Notes under the pieces: model-generated | What the model saw: the letters and a program-made list of their open reading frames with translations, nothing else | What the model was told of the DNA's origin: nothing | Database searches by the model: none | Program-made: the position numbers and the translations under genes | Assembly: GCA_025517425.1 (NCBI GenBank) | Contig: JAOPJY010000001.1 | Coordinates: forward strand, 496,001 to 560,000 | Source: Halobacteria archaeon AArc-dxtr1 | Lineage (GTDB): Archaea > Halobacteriota > Halobacteria > Halobacteriales > Natrialbaceae | Length of the DNA: 64,000 nt | Reading direction: 5' to 3' | Shown: piece by piece, positions 60,301 through 64,000 of the stretch | How positions within the stretch are numbered: the first letter of the stretch is position 1 | Layout of the letters: each line of letters begins with the position of its first letter

Positions 60301-60536
60301 CGCTCTGCGTCGGCGAGCACCCCTCCGAGCGCGTGTTCAGGAAGACAGACGACGCCGTGAATCCGTTCGGACGCAACCCGGTCCAGCGCCGCCGTGACCG
60401 TCTGATAGCGCGAGACGGCGACGGATCCGTCCTCGCGGATCGCGTCTACGGCCCGGTCGAGCGCGGGAGATTCGCCGATTGCCGCCACTCGAACGACGGC
60501 GTGTCTCGCAGTCGAACTCGACGGCTCTCCGGACAT
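57381..60536 (-). CDS. Large PAS/GAF/HTH_10 regulator (Bat-like)
   Basis: Protein of 1051 residues. The first part (about 15-130) looks like a receiver domain without the phosphoacceptor Asp (GVVCLPEHALGG). Two or three PAS domains follow (about 140-260, 275-360, 385-450), then a Bat-type linker, a GAF domain (about 690-835; LRSALSVPLLHESVLYGTVTAYA), a bacterio-opsin-activator domain (about 850-960) and the C-terminal HTH_10 (LTESQRQTLAAAYHAGYFEWPRERTGEEVASLLGVSQPTFNRHFRAAERNL). A multi-input sensor that binds DNA directly; targets and ligands are unknown. Confidence 0.85.
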   Translation of the reverse strand: MSGEPSSSTARHAVVRVAAIGESPALDRAVDAIREDGSVAVSRYQTVTAALDRVASERIHGVVCLPEHALGGVLADAERGFDERLPMFIVGEPAETETALEAGADGCIRPDDPDAAIARRVSNAAHRYRLETAADDPGPRGMLDGAASLVAVVSPDGTVTAASPAAEAVLDYTADELEGRALSQFTHPSDRTELAELRRSVADAGLGASEHASIRFRHGDGIRYSHRITVTNRLDDPAVGGLVLTVEHGDSRTAGVDDLASAIEAAGLALFAVGDQWELRYASDSTRPLFARPPETGSVLWDILPDATVSTVSERLREARRTDSPVEFTVPVDALDRDLGLIATPTVDGVVVMIDVSDRESADAAGVERDPDLEPVLESLEDGLCVLEDGQITYANAALLAHLSVETLDGRALADVTDDALATAVRKRATPPLRWLDPLAYVHDDEPRSRRFDVFVTPLSSHRTVCLFRPEKRSPSAQFDALDRAVGQLDTAGSITTLRETTVTAFVTAFDFGTARWLSPTDDGFRSVEVATERNDHEPSFEGAARIDDAATAHDASRLHEVLESGTPTVLDPGGVAETTLETGVSVVVPVGDRGLVAATLGERGDEAVTASSLAAMAAFAVHVDLAFDAVTARSDRRAAERDRDRALARHDAATARLAVVGQGVDGLLAASTQAEVEAELAASLGALTGVTLAWTGSIDLSTGTITPRSVVGDEAYLESTSITVDAAEPTGQAVREEATVTIPDLGAEGAAGTWSSVAREHGLRSALSVPLLHESVLYGTVTAYAGETNAFDTADKRACELLAAVGAYALATLDVRDALAADVATEIEALVANDADPLTAVAVELDAAVRIEATAPRRDGGATIFCVVEGIGADALDDAITGASDIVGGVESIEARGGGTTGQIVVTTGERTIADALTDHGGRLRHVSPGAGGVRLTFDLPRDGNIRAVLSGLEPTFGTFDPRVRRRRELGEMPPQSGQATPENTLTESQRQTLAAAYHAGYFEWPRERTGEEVASLLGVSQPTFNRHFRAAERNLFAELFGGREDNRFD

Positions 60537-60706
60537 GGTGGTGGGTCGGTGTCCACGGCAGCGGAGTCTGGAGGTGAGTTCGTGCCGGACGGACCCGACG
60601 TGCTACGGCCAGGTTCCTCCTCGAGGGGGTTAATTATCAACGTCGTACCGCCGGTAATCCAGTGTTGGAACGCACACAACGCGGTCGCCTCTGTCGCTAC
60701 CTGGTC

Positions 60707-61381
60707 TCAGGCCGCCGTGGTCACGAACAGTGCGAGGTATAGTTGGCCAACGCCCGCGACGATCATCACTGCGCCGGCCAGTCGCTCGATCGTCCCGCTG
60801 TGGGCGGCCAGACGGCCGCCGCCGGCAACCAATCCCATCCCCGTTGCGACCGTCACGGAGACCATGAGTACGGTGACAGTGCCGATGTAGGTTCCGAGCA
60901 CTACCAGTCCGGATACTGCAGGGAGCGAGACTGCGAGGGAGACCACTGCGAGGACGACGGCAAAGACACAGCCCGCGGCCGCAAGCGCGTAGCCGGCCCC
61001 GAAGATCCAAAATCCCAGCACGCCCGACCGGCGCTTGGGAAGCGCGACCGAGAGCGAGGGTGCCCGCCCGACGACGACGAGCACGCCGAAGACGATCAGG
61101 ACGATCCCGACGATCGGCTCGAGGACGGTAACGTGAGCGAGCGTCTCCTGTCCTACCGTGAAGGCGACGCCGAACAGCGCGACGAAGACGGTGAGTACGC
61201 CAGCGCCAGCGACGAGGCCGCGAGCGAGCGCACCGCCGAGGCTGGGATCGCGGCTTTCGGTCTGGCTCACGTAGAAGCCGACGTAGCCCGGCAATAGGGG
61301 GTACGCACAGGGTGAGAAGAACGTCGCCAGGCCGGCCAGGAGTGCGAATCCGAGAGTCGGCGCCAGCGCGGCGTCGAACAT
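60707..61381 (-). CDS. ccdA: CcdA-type thiol transporter
   Basis: Membrane protein of 224 residues with six predicted helices. It opens ALLAGLATFFSPCAYPLLPGYVGFY, the first conserved Cys-Pro site of CcdA/DsbD, and GAGYALAAAGCVFAVVLAV gives the second Cys. It moves electrons from cytoplasm to outside for cytochrome c maturation and thiol reduction. Start at ATG 61381, two bases after the preceding gene's stop. Third gene of the SCO-TlpA-CcdA operon. Confidence 0.85.
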   Translation of the reverse strand: MFDAALAPTLGFALLAGLATFFSPCAYPLLPGYVGFYVSQTESRDPSLGGALARGLVAGAGVLTVFVALFGVAFTVGQETLAHVTVLEPIVGIVLIVFGVLVVVGRAPSLSVALPKRRSGVLGFWIFGAGYALAAAGCVFAVVLAVVSLAVSLPAVSGLVVLGTYIGTVTVLMVSVTVATGMGLVAGGGRLAAHSGTIERLAGAVMIVAGVGQLYLALFVTTAA

Positions 61382-61383
61382 GG

Positions 61384-61926
61384 CTACAGGAACCCGTCGT
61401 CCTGGACGCGTTCGATCTGTTCGACGACCTCGTCTGCAGTCTTCGCACCGCCTTCCTCCCAGTGGACGCGTCCCGCTTCGTCGAAGACGATTCCCCGCGG
61501 TGTTCCGGCGCCGTAGTGGACGACGACGTCCGAGGTCGGATCGCGGGCGACCGTCCAGGCCCCGCCGTGGTCGTCCCACCACTCGGCGACGCGGTCGTCG
61601 TCGGCCACGTTTTCGCTCTCGTTGGTAATCGAGACGAAGGCGACGTCGTCGTCGACGCGTTCGCTCGCCTCGCGGAGGTCCGACATCTGTCCCTCACAAA
61701 TCGTACAGGTCGTCGCGAAGAGATCGACGAACGTCACCTGCCCCTCGACGGGGACGGTCACCTCGCCGGCTTCGCTGCCGGGGGCGTCGATCGTCGAGAG
61801 TGTCACCGGATCGTGACGGTGCTCGCCGTCGTCAGAGAGCCACGGCACGCCGAACGCCGCGGCTGCACCGGCGGTCCCGAGTACACCCAGACTCGCCGCA
61901 CCAGCGAGCGCCTCGCGACGTCGCAT
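61384..61926 (-). CDS. TlpA-like thioredoxin-fold protein
   Basis: Secreted redox protein of 180 residues. Signal region RRREALAGAASLGVLGTAGAAAAFG, then a thioredoxin fold with the active site CTIC (Cys74, Cys77) in VDLFATTCTICEGQMSDLREA, and GTPRGIVFDEAGRVHWEEGG, where the cis-Pro is expected in TPRG. It probably receives electrons from CcdA. Its ATG is three bases after the SCO-like gene stop. Confidence 0.85.
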   Translation of the reverse strand: MRRREALAGAASLGVLGTAGAAAAFGVPWLSDDGEHRHDPVTLSTIDAPGSEAGEVTVPVEGQVTFVDLFATTCTICEGQMSDLREASERVDDDVAFVSITNESENVADDDRVAEWWDDHGGAWTVARDPTSDVVVHYGAGTPRGIVFDEAGRVHWEEGGAKTADEVVEQIERVQDDGFL

Positions 61927-61929
61927 CCG

Positions 61930-62715
61930 TTACTCCACCACCGTCCGAACGTCTTCGATGAGGTCCATGCTCGGCATGTCGAGGACGATATGTGAGGGGT
62001 ACGATCGCTCGACCACGCCGTCTTGGTTGACCAGGAAGATGATGTAGTAGTGAAACGTCCCTGACTCGCCATCGTCGTCTCCGTGGTCGTGACCGTCTCC
62101 GTGAGCTCCGTGGTCGTGACCGTCTCCGTGAGCTCCGTGGTCGTGACCGTCTCCGTGAGCTCCGTGGTCGTGTTCTGATGGCGACTGAACGTCGGCCGGC
62201 GATCCGAACGTGTCGTTGACCAGCGAGAGCGCCTCGTCTTCCGTTTCAGGGCGGAGGAAGTGCCAGTTCCCCGCGTCGAGATCGACGTCGTACTGGTCGC
62301 CGTACTCTCGGAGCGTGTCTTCGTCGTCCGTCTCCGGGTCGAACGTCATCGCCAGCAGAGCGATGTCGTCTGCATACCCCTCTTCGGCGGCGTCGCGCTG
62401 GACCTGCCGCAAGTGCTGGACCAACGTGCCACACTCGTCGGTACAGGAGGTGAAAATGAACGTCATGAGGAAGGCGCGGTCGCCGACGATGTCCGCGGAT
62501 GCGACGTCCGTTTCGGCGAGTGGATCCGGGATCGTAAACGACGGGAAGTCGTCGCCGTAGGTCGGGTGGGTCGGATCACCACGGGTCTGGGACGGCGGCC
62601 CGAGGACCGCACCTTCTGCTGGCTCCATCCCGTCGTCGGAGAAGAAATCGAGACAGCCGGCCGCGCCGACCAGTCCTGCACCCGCGAGCGAACCGAGATA
62701 GGTACGTCGCTGCAT
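61930..62715 (-). CDS. SCO1/SenC-like copper lipoprotein with His-rich repeats
   Basis: Protein of 261 residues. Lipobox GAAGC (Cys21), then an SCO domain with IFTSCTDECG (copper Cys91 and Cys95) and a later His region. SCO proteins deliver copper to cytochrome oxidase. Inserted before the last conserved region is a block of about three HGDGHDHGA repeats (about residues 182-215), encoded by 27-bp DNA repeats; family members usually have one His only. These could hold extra copper or zinc. First gene of the redox operon. Confidence 0.88.
   Translation of the reverse strand: MQRRTYLGSLAGAGLVGAAGCLDFFSDDGMEPAEGAVLGPPSQTRGDPTHPTYGDDFPSFTIPDPLAETDVASADIVGDRAFLMTFIFTSCTDECGTLVQHLRQVQRDAAEEGYADDIALLAMTFDPETDDEDTLREYGDQYDVDLDAGNWHFLRPETEDEALSLVNDTFGSPADVQSPSEHDHGAHGDGHDHGAHGDGHDHGAHGDGHDHGDDDGESGTFHYYIIFLVNQDGVVERSYPSHIVLDMPSMDLIEDVRTVVE
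62081..62172. repeat. 27-bp tandem repeats in the SCO-like gene
   Basis: Three copies starting at 62081, 62108 and 62135 and a partial fourth (62162-62172), identical or nearly so, coding for HGDGHDHGA units. Confidence 0.9.
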
Positions 62716-62864
62716 ACTCGATCGGTAGGAGCGCGTGATCAAATGTTCGTTGGTTCGGTTCGCGAAAGCGACGGGTGAGAAAGCCAGTATTACGACAGAT
62801 TTGGTGCAATCGCAGCCACCGTACGGTTCGAATAACTATTGGTGGGTATCGACTCCGACCAACT

Positions 62865-63047
62865 ATGTCGAGTTCGAATGCGAACCGAGTGAGCGTCGGA
62901 TGTCCCACCTGTGATGCGACGGTCGGCGCTGCTGTTCCACGACAGACAGAGGAGCGTTCGCAGCCGGTCGTCGAGTCGGAGCCGCTGCGCGGTGTCGAGC
63001 GAACCTGCCGGAGCTGCGGTCACGAGCTCGGGTTTTACTACTACTGA
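62865..63047 (+). CDS. Small zinc-ribbon protein
   Basis: Protein of 60 residues, with CPTC and CRSC knuckles about 35 residues apart and an ending HELGFYYY. ATG 62865 is about 30 nt after the AT-rich AATAACTATT, which fits a leaderless transcript. The role is unknown; similar small zinc proteins are frequent in haloarchaea. Confidence 0.65.
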   Translation: MSSSNANRVSVGCPTCDATVGAAVPRQTEERSQPVVESEPLRGVERTCRSCGHELGFYYY

Positions 63048-63192
63048 TGGAGGGTGTGCGACCCGCCGTCGATACGTTCGATCTGCCAGCCACCGAACCC
63101 GTCAGCGACGGTGGGGGTTAGCCATCACCAGTAAATACCCATGCACATGCAGGGCGGTATCCAACGTGGCGTGGAAGATTGGTCATCAGCGA

Positions 63193-64000
63193 ATGCGAAA
63201 TCGCGAAAGACACCGATCTGTGAGTGAGTTACGCGGCAACTACCAGGATCGGTCGACGGGCGAGTCACGCGATCGAGATGCGACCGCCGACCAGCGCGCC
63301 GGGCCGGGCACCGACCCTGAATCACTGCTCGTCGTTTCCAACCGACAGCCGTACCGTCACAAGTACGCTGGGGCGGACGGGACGGACCGGTCGGACAACA
63401 TTACGGTCGATGAACCGACTGGCGGCCTGACTGCGGGGCTCGATCCGGTGCTCCAGCGGACCAACGGGACCTGGATCGCGTGGGGCGACGGCGAGGCAGA
63501 CCGGGAGGTCACCGACCAAAACGACTGCGTCACGGTTCCACCTGATGACGATGCGTACACGCTGCGCCGGCTCTGGCTCTCCGAGGCCGCGGTCGAGGGT
63601 TACTACTACGGTTTTAGCAACCGCGTCCTCTGGCCCCTGTGTCACGGACTGACCGATCTGGTCGAGTCCAACTCGTCGTACATGGGCTGGTACCGCCGGA
63701 TCAACGAGCGCTTTGCGGATGCCGTCGTTGAGCACGCCGACGCCGATACGGCGGTCTGGATTCAGGACTACCACTTCGGGCTCGCGCCATCGCTGATCCG
63801 CGACCAGCTCCCGGAGTCGGTTCCGATTGCCCAGTTCTGGCACATCCCCTGGCCGCGTGCGGACATCTTCGAGGCGTGTCCCGGCGGCGACCACCTCCTG
63901 GCCGGGTTACTCGGCAACGATCTGCTCACGTTTCACGTCGATCGGTACGTCTCGCGGTTCATGGATTGCGTCGAGCGGTTCCTTCCCGACGCAGCCGTCG
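63193..64000 (+). CDS. otsA: Trehalose-6-phosphate synthase, OtsA-like (partial at right edge)
   Basis: Open from ATG 63193 to the window end, 269 codons seen of an expected 480 or more. Family 20 glycosyltransferase (GT-B) joining UDP- or other NDP-glucose to glucose-6-phosphate. Motifs: LLVVSNRQPYRHK, TGGLTAGLDPVL, WIAWGDGEAD, YYYGFSNRVLWPL, VWIQDYHFGL and AQFWHIPWPRADIF, the last a hallmark of the family. The N-terminal 45 residues are disordered. GTG 63220 is an alternative start. Trehalose would serve as compatible solute. The acceptor and donor sites beyond 64000 are not visible. Confidence 0.88.
   Translation, partial: MRNRERHRSVSELRGNYQDRSTGESRDRDATADQRAGPGTDPESLLVVSNRQPYRHKYAGADGTDRSDNITVDEPTGGLTAGLDPVLQRTNGTWIAWGDGEADREVTDQNDCVTVPPDDDAYTLRRLWLSEAAVEGYYYGFSNRVLWPLCHGLTDLVESNSSYMGWYRRINERFADAVVEHADADTAVWIQDYHFGLAPSLIRDQLPESVPIAQFWHIPWPRADIFEACPGGDHLLAGLLGNDLLTFHVDRYVSRFMDCVERFLPDAAV

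Noticed and set aside
1-64000. CRISPR arrays, insertion sequences, integrases or prophage genes
   Set aside because: No regularly spaced 25-40 bp repeats with spacers and no transposase or integrase motifs were seen. The tandem repeats found are short and contiguous.

Overview
The window is chromosomal DNA of a halophilic archaeon (Halobacteria class). Evidence: high GC, strongly acidic predicted proteins, a TFB-type transcription factor, Tat signal peptides, bacterio-opsin-activator-like HTH_10 regulators, several membrane-anchored winged-helix proteins of the haloarchaeal DUF7344 type, and TATA-like elements about 25-32 nt before start codons, as expected for leaderless transcripts. No rRNA, tRNA, CRISPR array or insertion sequence was recognised. 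About 55 genes are supported; the last (trehalose-6-phosphate synthase type) runs off the right edge.

Layout. 0-2.6 kb: an archaeal signal peptidase, a small secreted protein, and a large secreted protein with a SipW-type signal region. 2.8-9.6 kb: a sugar-nucleotide epimerase, small membrane proteins and many small regulators (PadR, DUF7344 and other winged helices), then a DUF1616 membrane protein. 9.9-16.1 kb: a tight operon of acetyltransferase, aminotransferase, Gfo/Idh/MocA dehydrogenase and UDP-sugar 6-dehydrogenase, matching the WbpD-E-B-A enzymes that make UDP-2,3-diacetamido-glucuronic acid, followed by two glycosyltransferases. 16.4-22.2 kb: a reductase/DUF362/epimerase operon between two paralogous lipoproteins, then a polysaccharide-deacetylase-like gene. 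22.4-36.7 kb: an alkaline-phosphatase-superfamily phosphodiesterase, a hybrid sensor kinase, a PP-loop ATPase, a polytopic GT-C-like membrane protein, two secreted beta-helix proteins and a zinc-ribbon/methyltransferase/kinase fusion. 37-45 kb: housekeeping and information genes (TFB, a transducer, an XPB-like helicase, a HerA-like ATPase). 45-49 kb: a second surface-glycan patch (DegT-like protein, second phosphodiesterase, FemAB-like acyltransferase). 49-54 kb: a MazEF-type toxin-antitoxin pair, phosphoglucomutase/phosphoglucosamine mutase and GlmS. 54-64 kb: a CPA2 antiporter with Usp domains, two HTH_10 regulators, a SCO/TlpA/CcdA redox cassette and the partial OtsA gene.

From about 7 to 54 kb many genes fit one job: making, assembling, modifying and exporting a surface polysaccharide or glycan. 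GlmS and GlmM would supply glucosamine phosphates for UDP-GlcNAc, and the Wbp-type enzymes would convert UDP-GlcNAc to a di-N-acetylated uronate. The most striking unexplained signal is the octamer ATAACAAA, found seven times exactly and once with one change. Every copy lies upstream of a gene in this glycan set or of its PadR neighbour, which suggests a shared and possibly undescribed promoter class or regulon.
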